Of a stretch of DNA of 7,623 bases, positions 1-7,390 are shown in pieces; the stretch's first letter is position 1; the number at the start of each line of letters is the position of its first letter. Location: the NCBI GenBank assembly GCA_002380945.1, contig DFWO01000174.1:1-7623 (forward strand). The letters are read 5' to 3'. Made by a program: the position numbers and the translations under genes. This DNA comes from Methylococcaceae bacterium UBA4132. GTDB taxonomy: Bacteria; Pseudomonadota; Gammaproteobacteria; Methylococcales; Methylomonadaceae. Under the pieces are notes generated by a model that saw nothing but the letters and a program-made list of their open reading frames with translations, was not told the DNA's origin and made no database searches.

Positions 1-1066
1 GAATATCCATCAATAAGCGCATTAGTTCGGCAACCGCAATACTAGGATGGGTGTCGTTTAATTGAAACGCATTTTTTGCAGCAAAATCAGTAAAGTCATT
101 ATTATGACGACCAACCCATGTTTGTAAGATGTCTTGTAAGCTGGCTGACGCTAGTAAATATTGCTGACGTAGACGCAGAGCTTTGCCGTTTTCGTTGGCA
201 TCATTGGGGTATAACACCATCGTGATGTTTTCAGCGGTATTTTTTGCTGCAACCGATTCAGCGTAATCGCCTTCGTTAAATTCTTGTAGATCGAATTCAT
301 CGGTAGCAGCGGCTTTCCATAAACGTAAGGTATTTACTGTGCCGTTTTGATAACCTGGAATGGGGGTGTCAAAAGGAACAGCGAGAACATCATGACTATC
401 AACCCAACACACGCGCTTATGACCGTTTTCATCGGTATGCGTTTCAGTACGTCCACCGAATTTAATTTTTTGCGTGTATTCAAGACGTTCAATTTCCCAG
501 ACATTACCGTTACGCAACCAATGATCTGGTTTTTCTATCTGCTCGCCATTAATAATATCTTGCGAAAACATACCGTATTCATAACGCAAGCCATAACCTG
601 TAACAGGCAATTGTAATGTTGCACAACTATCAATAAAGCAGGCTGCCAAACGACCTAAACCACCATTACCTAAACCTGCATCTGGTTCTGCTTCCACCAA
701 TTCTTCAAGGTCTAAGCCCACGTCATACAAAACTTTATCAATAACATCGTTAATGCCTAGATTAATCATGGCATTGCTGAGAGTACGTCCCATCAAAAAT
801 TCCATTGATAAATAATAAGCTCTTTTACAATCTTGATCTTTGTAAGCGTTGTAGGTTTTTTTCCAACGTTCAGTGAGACGGTCGCTAATCGCTAAAGACA
901 ATGCTTCATAGGCGTAATGTAGCGAAAGGCAGTTTTCATCTCTGCCGAGTCTATGACCATAGTAGCGTTTAAAATCTGCCTCCATGTGTTTTCTATCCAT
1001 GCCCAAATTAGGAAGCGTGGTAATGTGGGATTTTGGACTACTCTTTTTAAAACGTCTATGCGGCAT
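1..1066 (-). CDS. glgP: Glycogen phosphorylase, N-terminal part (cut by left edge)
   Basis: The reverse strand reads as 355 uninterrupted codons from an ATG at 1066 to the window edge. The family (GT35) removes glucose-1-phosphate from alpha-1,4-glucan ends with inorganic phosphate and a PLP cofactor, in the cytoplasm. Seen here are YYLSMEFLMGR (about residues 84-94), EPDAGLGNGGLGRLAACF (about 127-144), the stretch GYGLRYEYGMF that follows, and QLNDTHPS (about 335-342), all hallmark phosphorylase blocks. Family members are usually about 800-850 residues, so more than half, including the PLP-binding lysine, lies outside the window. The start is supported by AAAGG (1075-1079) eight bases upstream. 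It is divergent from mutL. Family assignment is secure; whether the preferred substrate is glycogen or maltodextrin cannot be told from this part. Confidence 0.95.
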   Translation of the reverse strand, partial: MPHRRFKKSSPKSHITTLPNLGMDRKHMEADFKRYYGHRLGRDENCLSLHYAYEALSLAISDRLTERWKKTYNAYKDQDCKRAYYLSMEFLMGRTLSNAMINLGINDVIDKVLYDVGLDLEELVEAEPDAGLGNGGLGRLAACFIDSCATLQLPVTGYGLRYEYGMFSQDIINGEQIEKPDHWLRNGNVWEIERLEYTQKIKFGGRTETHTDENGHKRVCWVDSHDVLAVPFDTPIPGYQNGTVNTLRLWKAAATDEFDLQEFNEGDYAESVAAKNTAENITMVLYPNDANENGKALRLRQQYLLASASLQDILQTWVGRHNNDFTDFAAKNAFQLNDTHPSIAVAELMRLLMDI

Positions 1067-1090
1067 AATTTTTACCTTTAGCTAATTAAA

Positions 1091-1118
1091 ATATTAAATC
1101 AATATGTTATTTTAACAA
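1091..1118 (-). promoter_or_regulatory. Candidate sigma70-type promoter for glgP
   Basis: On the minus strand TTGTTA (1113-1118) and TAATAT (1091-1096) are separated by 16 bases, each matching 4 of 6 consensus positions. Transcription would begin around 1084, giving a short leader that contains the AAAGG ribosome binding site. The whole region is AT-rich, so chance matches are likely; this is a weak prediction. Confidence 0.3.
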
Positions 1119-1258
1119 AGATATGCTCAATAATCCCGTACTTCGCCCAAGTAACCGCACAGTTATTAAGTTAAGCCGTTAGTTAATTGATCGGTTGCTG
1201 TGGTTAGCGACTTTGTTACATCTCAGTTAAAATACGCTTTTTTGCTTTAGGCTTGTTC

Positions 1259-3058
1259 ATGCGCATTCACTTATTGTCCACTCAACTGATAAACCAGATT
1301 GCAGCGGGCGAAGTCGTTGAAAGACCTTGTTTCGTTGTTAAAGAATTGCTGGAAAACAGCTTTGATGCAGGTACGACTCACATTAGCATCGACATAGAAC
1401 AAGGGGGTAGTCGGCTGATAAGAATCAGGGATGATGGCTGTGGTATTGTTAAAGATGACTTGTTTCTTGCATTATCGCGTCATGCCACCAGTAAAATTAG
1501 CAACCTAGATGATTTGGAACACGTCACCAGCATGGGGTTTCGCGGTGAGGCGTTACCCAGTATCAGCGCGGTTTCTCGATTAACTTTGATTTCACGCATT
1601 GCCGACGCGCCGTGCGCGTGGCGGGTCAGTGCCGATGGATCAGAACAATATGTTGACCCACAACCCGACCCACATCCACAAGGTACTACAGTAGAGGTGC
1701 GTGATTTGTTTTATAACACCCCCGCGCGGCGCAAATTTTTAAAAACGGAAAAAACTGAATTTGCCCATATTGAATCGCTGTTACAAAAAATGGCTCTCAG
1801 CCGTTTTAATATCGGTTTTACGCTGACTCATAATCAAAAAGAAATCCTAAAACTTAAACCAGCCACTAGCGACACTGAGCAACAACAACGGATTGCTGGG
1901 ATTTGTGGTTCTGGCTTTATGGCTAATTCAGTCGCAATTGATGTTGCCGCCTCAGGTATGCAGTTAACGGGTTGGGTTAGTTTGCCCACGTTTTCCCGCA
2001 GTCAGCCCGATATGCAGTTTTTTTATGTCAATGGGCGATTAATACGCGATAAATTAGTTTCTCATGCCATTAAACAAGCCTATCAAGATGTGTTGTTTTC
2101 AGGACGGCATTCGGTGTTTGTGTTATATCTGACCCTAGACCCGCATTTAGTCGATGTCAATGCGCATCCAGCTAAACTGGAGATTCGGTTTCGAGAAGGT
2201 CGGTCAGTGCATGATTTTTTATTCAGTGCTTTACATCGCTCATTAGCACAGCTAAGACCTGCCGCCACGCTTGACCCTACTAGCACTTGGCTTAATGAAA
2301 GTCTGCTATCAACCATGACTGCACTACCAGCCAGCATACCCACACACTCAGACGCGCCTTATCCATATCAACAAGCGTCCTTGCCATTTAGCGTCACGGA
2401 AACCTTACAGGCGTATTCATCCCTACACCCTAAAGATTCTGACGTAGAACCGCCTCAACCAATTACAACTGCTATACCGCCTTTAGGTTTTGCCATCGCG
2501 CATTTGCACGATATTTATATCTTGTCGCAAACCGCTAACGGCATCGTCTTAGTTGATGCTCATGCTGCCCATGAACGCATCACTTATGAACGCTTAAAAC
2601 AGCAATGCCAACAAGGTGCAATCCCCAGCCAGCCGTTATTATTGCCGATTAAAATCACAGTAAGTGCGGCAGAAGCCGAGTTAGTTGAACACCACCACGA
2701 TTTTTTTCTATCACTGGGGTTTGAACTGACTCGTTCGGGAACTGAAACTATCATCTTACGCGCCAGCCCTGCCTTGCTAGCGGGAACGGATGTAGCAGGT
2801 TTAATCACCGATGTGTTAGCGGATATAAGTGAACAAGGCATGAGTGAACGTATTCAAACTCAATCCAATGAGCTATTGGCAACTATTGCCTGTCACAGTG
2901 CCGTGCGGGCAAATCGCCGTTTAACCATTACAGAAATGAATGCCTTACTTCGCGATATGGAACAAACTGAACGCAGCGGGCAATGCAATCACGGCAGACC
3001 AACGTGGGTAGAATTATCCAAGCAAGACCTTGATAGATTTTTCTTGCGTGGTCAATAG
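1259..3058 (+). CDS. mutL: DNA mismatch repair protein MutL (endonuclease-type), 599 aa
   Basis: MutL couples MutS mismatch recognition to strand incision. The N-terminal GHKL ATPase shows QIAAGEVVERP (13-23), E29 and N33 in ELLENSFDAG, RDDGCGI with D58, RHATSKI and GFRGEAL (93-99). The second N-terminal part carries FFYVNGRLIRDK and VDVNAHPAKLEIRF. A variable linker spans about 330-405. The C-terminal dimerisation/nuclease domain has DAHAAHERITYE (433-444), matching the endonuclease motif DQHA(X)2E(X)4E except Q to A, plus ACHSA (544-548) and QCNHGRPT (575-582) of the metal site. QPLLLP (458-463) resembles the beta-clamp-binding motif of E. coli MutL. The ATG at 1259 is chosen over an in-frame TTG at 1253 because it places E29, N33 and D58 at E. 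coli numbering and has AGG seven bases upstream. A possible -10 TAAAAT lies at 1228-1233 without a convincing -35. The gene stands alone, with no amiB or miaA neighbour. Confidence 0.97.
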   Translation: MRIHLLSTQLINQIAAGEVVERPCFVVKELLENSFDAGTTHISIDIEQGGSRLIRIRDDGCGIVKDDLFLALSRHATSKISNLDDLEHVTSMGFRGEALPSISAVSRLTLISRIADAPCAWRVSADGSEQYVDPQPDPHPQGTTVEVRDLFYNTPARRKFLKTEKTEFAHIESLLQKMALSRFNIGFTLTHNQKEILKLKPATSDTEQQQRIAGICGSGFMANSVAIDVAASGMQLTGWVSLPTFSRSQPDMQFFYVNGRLIRDKLVSHAIKQAYQDVLFSGRHSVFVLYLTLDPHLVDVNAHPAKLEIRFREGRSVHDFLFSALHRSLAQLRPAATLDPTSTWLNESLLSTMTALPASIPTHSDAPYPYQQASLPFSVTETLQAYSSLHPKDSDVEPPQPITTAIPPLGFAIAHLHDIYILSQTANGIVLVDAHAAHERITYERLKQQCQQGAIPSQPLLLPIKITVSAAEAELVEHHHDFFLSLGFELTRSGTETIILRASPALLAGTDVAGLITDVLADISEQGMSERIQTQSNELLATIACHSAVRANRRLTITEMNALLRDMEQTERSGQCNHGRPTWVELSKQDLDRFFLRGQ

Positions 3059-3064
3059 GCGTTT

Positions 3065-3097
3065 AGACCTATCAGGTTTAGAAAACCTGACAGGTCT
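3065..3097. terminator. Hairpin between convergent mutL and pat-like genes, probable bidirectional terminator
   Basis: Arms AGACCT-a-TCAGGTTT (3065-3079) and AAACCTGA-c-AGGTCT (3083-3097) pair around a 3-base AGA loop: 6 bp, one A/C mismatch, then 8 bp. In the minus-strand RNA the mismatch becomes a G-U wobble, so the stem there is 15 continuous pairs. It begins 7 bases after the mutL stop and lies 16 bases after the pat-like stop on the other strand. No U-tract follows on either strand, so it is not a classic intrinsic terminator; it could instead be a dispersed palindromic repeat or an mRNA-end stabiliser. Confidence 0.6.
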
Positions 3098-3113
3098 TGA
3101 TAATGTGCGCTGT

Positions 3114-5795
3114 TTATTGTCTTAAATCTTTAACAACGCGTACGATGTCAGGATTATCCGCCAGTGTTTCAACACTAAAGCCAAGTTTTTTAACCAGTGC
3201 CAACATAGACGCATTTGCCGCTAACACTTCGGCTTCAAAAAAGGCGATGCCTTTATCTTTAGCGGTTTGCATGAGGGTTTTTAATAACCGTGAGCCGATA
3301 CCTAAGCGTTGGCAGTCATCGGCAACGACTAAGGCAAATTCTACCGAACGCCCATCTGGATTCATCATGTAACGTCCTACGCCTAATTCGCTGGGTAGGT
3401 CTTTATCTTCAGAGACGGCGACAAATGCCATTTCACGGTCATAGTCGATTTGGGTGAAGCGGACAATCATTTCAGGTGTGAGTTCTTGTAATGCCTGCAT
3501 ATAACGGAAATATTTAGTGCGTTCTGATAGGCGACTGACAAAATGCTTTTCCATGACTGCATCTTCTGGGCGTATCGGGCGAATGGTAATATTCGCGCCA
3601 TTGCTCAGTTGGCAATGTTGGATGAGTTCATGCGGATAGGGGTGTATCGCCATGTGGGCATAGCGGCTCAGTTGATGTGAGGTATGGACTTTAATTCGCC
3701 CATCTACCGCACAAACACCGTGTTCATCGACTATTAAGGGGTTAATGTCTAGCTCTAAAATTTCAGGTAATTCACTGACCATTGTAGAAATGTTCAGTAA
3801 TACATCAATCAAGGCTTGTTCATTCGCGGGTGGTAGTTGTCGAAACGCTTTTAGGTATTTAGACGCTTTGGTTTTGGCAATCATTTGCTCAACCATGTAA
3901 GCATTCAATGGGGGCAGGGCAATGGCATTATCTTTTAAAATTTCCACCATTGTACCGCCTAAGCCGAAACTGATTGCAGGACCAAACACGGGATCGCGTA
4001 CTACGCCGACCATTAACTCCCTGCCGCTGTGTGAACGGAACATCTGTTCAATGGTCATGCCCACTTCGGTGATGTCTGGGTGTTTTTGTTTGATGGCAGT
4101 TTCCATCTCAAGGAAATTGCGCGATACTTCCTGTACGGTGTGAATATTTAAGCGCACACCGCCAATGTCAGATTTATGACTGAACTCTGCCATATTGACT
4201 TTTAACACCACAGGAAAGCCCATGGTTTGCGCGGCAATCATGGCATCTTTCGCGCTAGTGACTTTGATGGTTTGATTAACAGGAATATGAAAAGCGGCAA
4301 GGATAGCTTTGGATTCTTGCGCGGTTAATACTTGTCTACCTTCGGACAAAATGCGCTCAATAATGAGTCTTGCTCCTTCTACATCGGGTGCGGCAAGTTC
4401 ATTGCTGGGCGAAGGAATTTGTTTGAGCAGGATTTGGTTTTGTGCGTAATTGGCTAAAAAGGCAAACGCATCCACCGCGACTTCTGGCGTAGTAAAGTGG
4501 GCGATATTGCTGTTGGCAAATAGATTGCGTCCTTCTTGTACTCTTGCACCGCCTGTCCATGCCGCTAATACAGGTTTTTTACTGTCTTTCGCACCGTCAA
4601 TAATACATTCGGCGACTTGCGTGGGATTAGTCATGGCTTGTGGCGTTAAAATGACTAACACGCCGTCGATATTGTCGTCTTTTAAACAGATTTGTAAGGC
4701 TTGTTGATAACGTTCTGAGGTGGCATCACCCAAAATATCAATCGGATTAGCATGAGACCAATGCACGGGTAACACAGCATCGAGGGCGTGAATGCTGTCA
4801 TCACTCAACTCTGCCATTTTGATACCAACATCTTCGGCGCGGTCGGTACTCATGACACCCGGCCCGCCCGCGTTGGTGATGATGGCTAATCGGTCTTCTT
4901 TAACGATGTAGTTATTGGCAAGCACGCGAGCGGCGGAAAATAATTCGATAATGCTATACGCCCTAACTACACCAGCACGGGCAATCGCGGCATCAAACAC
5001 ATTATCACCGCCAACCATCGCGCCTGTGTGTGACATAGCGGCTTTACAACCTGCTTCATGACGACCTGATTTAATTAAAATGACAGGTTTTAAGCGTGCG
5101 GCGGCTTTGAGTCCACTTAGAAACCGCCGTGCATCGCGTATGCCTTCGACATACATTAAAATCCCTGTCGTCTGGCTATCGGTTGCCAAATAATCCAGCA
5201 CTTCACCAAAATCAATATCTGCCGCGCCGCCCATAGAAACGACGGTAGAAAAACCAATATCCTGCGATTTTGCCCAGTCTAAAATAGCCGTACATACCGC
5301 ACCCGATTGTGACAATAATGCTAGCGAACCGTCTTTCACTGTGCCATCACCAAAGGTGGCGTTGAGTTGACCGCTGGGACGAATCACGCCTAAACAATTC
5401 GGGCCAATCAGGCGAATGCTATAACGGTGAGCAATATCCAGCACTTCTTGTTGTAAGCGTTTGCCTTCGTCGCCTAATTCACCAAACCCTGCGGTAATAA
5501 TAATCACGGAAGTCACGCCTTTTTCACCACATTGACGAATGATATTAGGCACAGAGGGGGCTGGTGTGGAAACGACGACTAAATCTAATTCTTCAGGTAC
5601 GCTATTTAAATCAGGATAGGCTTTTAAGCCTAATATCTCCTCGCGTTTGTGATTGACAGGATACAGTCCACCTGTAAAACCTGCTTCCTGCATATTCAGC
5701 AGCAGGCGATAACCAACACTGTCAGGGCGTTCAGACGCGCCAACGATAGCGACTGATTTTGGCGTAAAAAAACGATTTAGATAATGAGGACCCAT
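3114..5795 (-). CDS. Pat/PatZ-like fusion: NDP-forming acyl-CoA synthetase domains plus GNAT acetyltransferase, 893 aa
   Basis: In domain order: an N-terminal CoA-binding Rossmann part (SVAIVGAS, residues 14-21); succinyl-CoA-ligase-like parts with IGPNCLG (130-136), SQSGA (162-166), SHTGA (255-259, H256) and NAGGPGVM (308-315); an ATP-grasp part from about 480 with SHKSDIGGV (539-547, H540), FGLGGTMVEILKD (610-622) and ELDINPL (681-687); and a C-terminal GNAT domain from about 735 with the acetyl-CoA loop QRLGIGSRLL (829-838). E819 is a candidate catalytic base by position. Length and order match E. coli PatZ (YfiQ, about 886 aa), a protein lysine acetyltransferase that silences acetyl-CoA synthetase. 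Both synthetase histidines look present, so the protein may instead form acetyl-CoA or acyl-CoA, or do both. The ATG at 5795 has only a weak GGTG site (5800-5803) four bases upstream. It lies 109 bp after the SPFH gene on the same strand and converges on mutL. Architecture is sure, activity is not. Confidence 0.9.
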   Translation of the reverse strand: MGPHYLNRFFTPKSVAIVGASERPDSVGYRLLLNMQEAGFTGGLYPVNHKREEILGLKAYPDLNSVPEELDLVVVSTPAPSVPNIIRQCGEKGVTSVIIITAGFGELGDEGKRLQQEVLDIAHRYSIRLIGPNCLGVIRPSGQLNATFGDGTVKDGSLALLSQSGAVCTAILDWAKSQDIGFSTVVSMGGAADIDFGEVLDYLATDSQTTGILMYVEGIRDARRFLSGLKAAARLKPVILIKSGRHEAGCKAAMSHTGAMVGGDNVFDAAIARAGVVRAYSIIELFSAARVLANNYIVKEDRLAIITNAGGPGVMSTDRAEDVGIKMAELSDDSIHALDAVLPVHWSHANPIDILGDATSERYQQALQICLKDDNIDGVLVILTPQAMTNPTQVAECIIDGAKDSKKPVLAAWTGGARVQEGRNLFANSNIAHFTTPEVAVDAFAFLANYAQNQILLKQIPSPSNELAAPDVEGARLIIERILSEGRQVLTAQESKAILAAFHIPVNQTIKVTSAKDAMIAAQTMGFPVVLKVNMAEFSHKSDIGGVRLNIHTVQEVSRNFLEMETAIKQKHPDITEVGMTIEQMFRSHSGRELMVGVVRDPVFGPAISFGLGGTMVEILKDNAIALPPLNAYMVEQMIAKTKASKYLKAFRQLPPANEQALIDVLLNISTMVSELPEILELDINPLIVDEHGVCAVDGRIKVHTSHQLSRYAHMAIHPYPHELIQHCQLSNGANITIRPIRPEDAVMEKHFVSRLSERTKYFRYMQALQELTPEMIVRFTQIDYDREMAFVAVSEDKDLPSELGVGRYMMNPDGRSVEFALVVADDCQRLGIGSRLLKTLMQTAKDKGIAFFEAEVLAANASMLALVKKLGFSVETLADNPDIVRVVKDLRQ

Positions 5796-5904
5796 AATGC
5801 ACCATAGTGAGTGAAAGAATTGCTATAAAGAGTAGCATTTTTAGCCCTTTTAACAGATTAAATTTTTATGAATTGCAAGGAAAATCACTACTCAAAACTC
5901 GATA

Positions 5905-7149
5905 TTATTTAGCCTTTACACTCATATCAAGATTAAGCTCTTTAGCCGTTTGTGCTTTGAGCATTTCGATTAAATCCGTTGCCGCACTACCACCATTTTG
6001 ATTACTTTGCCCCATTTGAATTTCAGGTACCCATTTTTGTTTTTCAATCGCTGCGGCATAACGAATATGTACGGCTTGCCATGCTTCAAGTTTGGCAGCC
6101 AGCGCACCGTCTGCACTCATGACTAAGCGTTTGTATTCACCATCGCCTTCGCCGCGTAAAATTTGTTCTTGTTTATATGCAACGGCGGCAAGGCGTTTTT
6201 GCTCAGCTTCGAGTTTGGCTTGTTCAGCAACTAATACGCCTTGTGTGGCTTTAGTTACCGCGACTTCTTTTTCTTTTTCAGCATCGACCACAGCTTGGAC
6301 TTTTTCTTGTTCTTTGGTGTATTTAGCCACCATGACATCTTTTTTACCTTGTTCTTCAGCAGTGAGTGCTTCTTGTCTTGCACGTTCTGCATCCGCTTTG
6401 GCGGTGATAATGCCCATTGTGGCTTCACGTTTGCGTGAGATTTGTTCTAAGGTTTTTTGCTCAAAATCCCAATCAGTAATTTGAAAACCACTGACAACTA
6501 TCCCATAGGCTTTAAAGTCACTATTGTTATGTAACGGCAAGCCATCTGCACCATACACAATAACAGGAATGTTACGTTCTACCCGTTCATTGGTCACTTC
6601 TTGTTTTTCTGTTACTGATTTTAATTGGGTACGAAATTTACCTGAGGCAATTTGTTCTTCTGCCCATTGAGTAAAAATACTGCGTTTTTCGGCATAAGAC
6701 TCTTCGGAACTCATTAAACCAGCCGTTAAATTCATCGATTCTTCAACCACGGTTTTAATCAATTTGTAAGCCACTGCATTGTTGCTACGAAAATCTTTGT
6801 GTAGTTTAATCATCACGTCTTCGTTATTTGGCAAAGCAAACCGCGCTTTACCAAATACTTTACCTGTACCACCATCTTGATAGCGGACATTGATACCTGC
6901 GTAGTTCAGGCTGGCTTCACCTTTGGCATCTTGTTTGTCAAAATCAAAGGTAATAACATCACGATAAACTTCGGTGCTACCAAAGAATTTGGCGTAAATA
7001 CCTGGCGTAAATTTAACCACTAATGTTCCCCACGGATACTGAATGACGGTTCTTTCACCCGCATCATTAATGCCAACATTCAAATTGACTATCACCAGTG
7101 CCGCAATGCCGATAGCGAGATAACTGATAGGTTTCATGGGAAGGTTCAT
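5905..7149 (-). CDS. SPFH/band 7 (prohibitin-homology) membrane-anchored protein, 414 aa
   Basis: SPFH proteins form oligomeric cage-like scaffolds at the membrane, often tied to membrane microdomains or protease control; the partner of this one is unknown. A single hydrophobic segment at about residues 8-27 (ISYLAIGIAALVIV) anchors the N-terminus. A band 7-type beta-rich region follows (about 30-235), with EFGK-like repeats absent but the typical phrases NDAGERTVIQYPWGT and YGIVVSGFQITDWDFEQKTL. Next is a long charged Ala/Glu/Lys helix, about 235-330, predicted coiled coil, then GEGDGEYKR (333-341) and a C-terminal tail rich in Gln, Asn and Gly. The frame stays open upstream; ATG 7149 is chosen because AGGAG sits six bases before it. 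An ATG at 7230 (441 aa, only a weak GAG site) remains possible. No NfeD-type partner gene is adjacent. The family call is firm; no specific function is claimed. Confidence 0.9.
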   Translation of the reverse strand: MNLPMKPISYLAIGIAALVIVNLNVGINDAGERTVIQYPWGTLVVKFTPGIYAKFFGSTEVYRDVITFDFDKQDAKGEASLNYAGINVRYQDGGTGKVFGKARFALPNNEDVMIKLHKDFRSNNAVAYKLIKTVVEESMNLTAGLMSSEESYAEKRSIFTQWAEEQIASGKFRTQLKSVTEKQEVTNERVERNIPVIVYGADGLPLHNNSDFKAYGIVVSGFQITDWDFEQKTLEQISRKREATMGIITAKADAERARQEALTAEEQGKKDVMVAKYTKEQEKVQAVVDAEKEKEVAVTKATQGVLVAEQAKLEAEQKRLAAVAYKQEQILRGEGDGEYKRLVMSADGALAAKLEAWQAVHIRYAAAIEKQKWVPEIQMGQSNQNGGSAATDLIEMLKAQTAKELNLDMSVKAK

Positions 7150-7155
7150 TTTGCG

Positions 7156-7160
7156 CTCCT
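7156..7160 (-). promoter_or_regulatory. Ribosome binding site deciding the SPFH start
   Basis: AGGAG on the minus strand, six bases before the ATG at 7149, is the strongest Shine-Dalgarno match in the upstream region. It favours this start over the in-frame ATGs at 7290 and 7230 and the TTG at 7323. Confidence 0.7.
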
Positions 7161-7284
7161 GATTAATGCTGGGTAAGCCAAAGCGAAAACTTGACTTGTT
7201 AGGGTTAGATTCTGAATGTTCATTATTCATGAGAGTGTCTCGAAAGCTGGATTTTGTACTCGTGTTTTGAAATTTTAGTAGATA

Positions 7285-7306
7285 CTGCATAAAAGTTTTT
7301 ATGCAG
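7285..7306. repeat. 22-bp perfect palindrome upstream of the SPFH gene, candidate operator
   Basis: CTGCATAAAA (7285-7294) and TTTTATGCAG (7297-7306) are exact reverse complements separated by GT. The site lies about 135 bp before the chosen SPFH start and about 85 bp from the insertion sequence end. The tiny spacer suits a dimeric DNA-binding protein better than an RNA hairpin, although a 9-bp stem with a 4-base loop could also form. On the minus strand TTGGTC (7318-7323) and TAAAAA (7291-7296 approx.) could form a weak promoter that the palindrome overlaps; that pairing is speculative. Confidence 0.5.
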
Positions 7307-7390
7307 GCAAAAAATTTGACCAAGCGAGATAACCTTTTTAAAACCGTAATGATATTTTGAGCTTATTTTGCTGCGGTTAGGCGTTATTTA

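Noticed and set aside
347..616. Plus-strand open frame within glgP
   Set aside because: It lies antisense to conserved phosphorylase sequence and its product resembles nothing recognisable.
1152..1206. Imperfect inverted repeat TAACCGCACAG / CTGTGGTTA between glgP and mutL
   Set aside because: It needs a two-base bulge and spans 35 bases between arms in an AT-rich region; chance is a sufficient explanation.
2083..2841. Minus-strand open frames within mutL
   Set aside because: They overlap well-conserved MutL sequence and have no coding features of their own.
3922..4707. Plus-strand open frames within the pat-like gene
   Set aside because: They are antisense to conserved ATP-grasp and synthetase coding sequence, with no ribosome binding site or family motif.
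5821..5842. Possible terminator TGCTA/TAGCA followed by five T on the plus strand
   Set aside because: The stem is only 5 bp with a 7-base loop, and it faces the wrong way, since both flanking genes are on the minus strand.
6092..6484. Plus-strand open frame of 130 codons inside the SPFH gene
   Set aside because: It is the antisense of the Ala/Glu/Lys-rich coiled coil, giving a Ser/Cys/Ala-rich low-complexity product with no family features.
7150..7323. Longer SPFH protein starting from the TTG at 7323
   Set aside because: It lacks a ribosome binding site, uses a rare start codon, and would place the palindrome inside the coding region.
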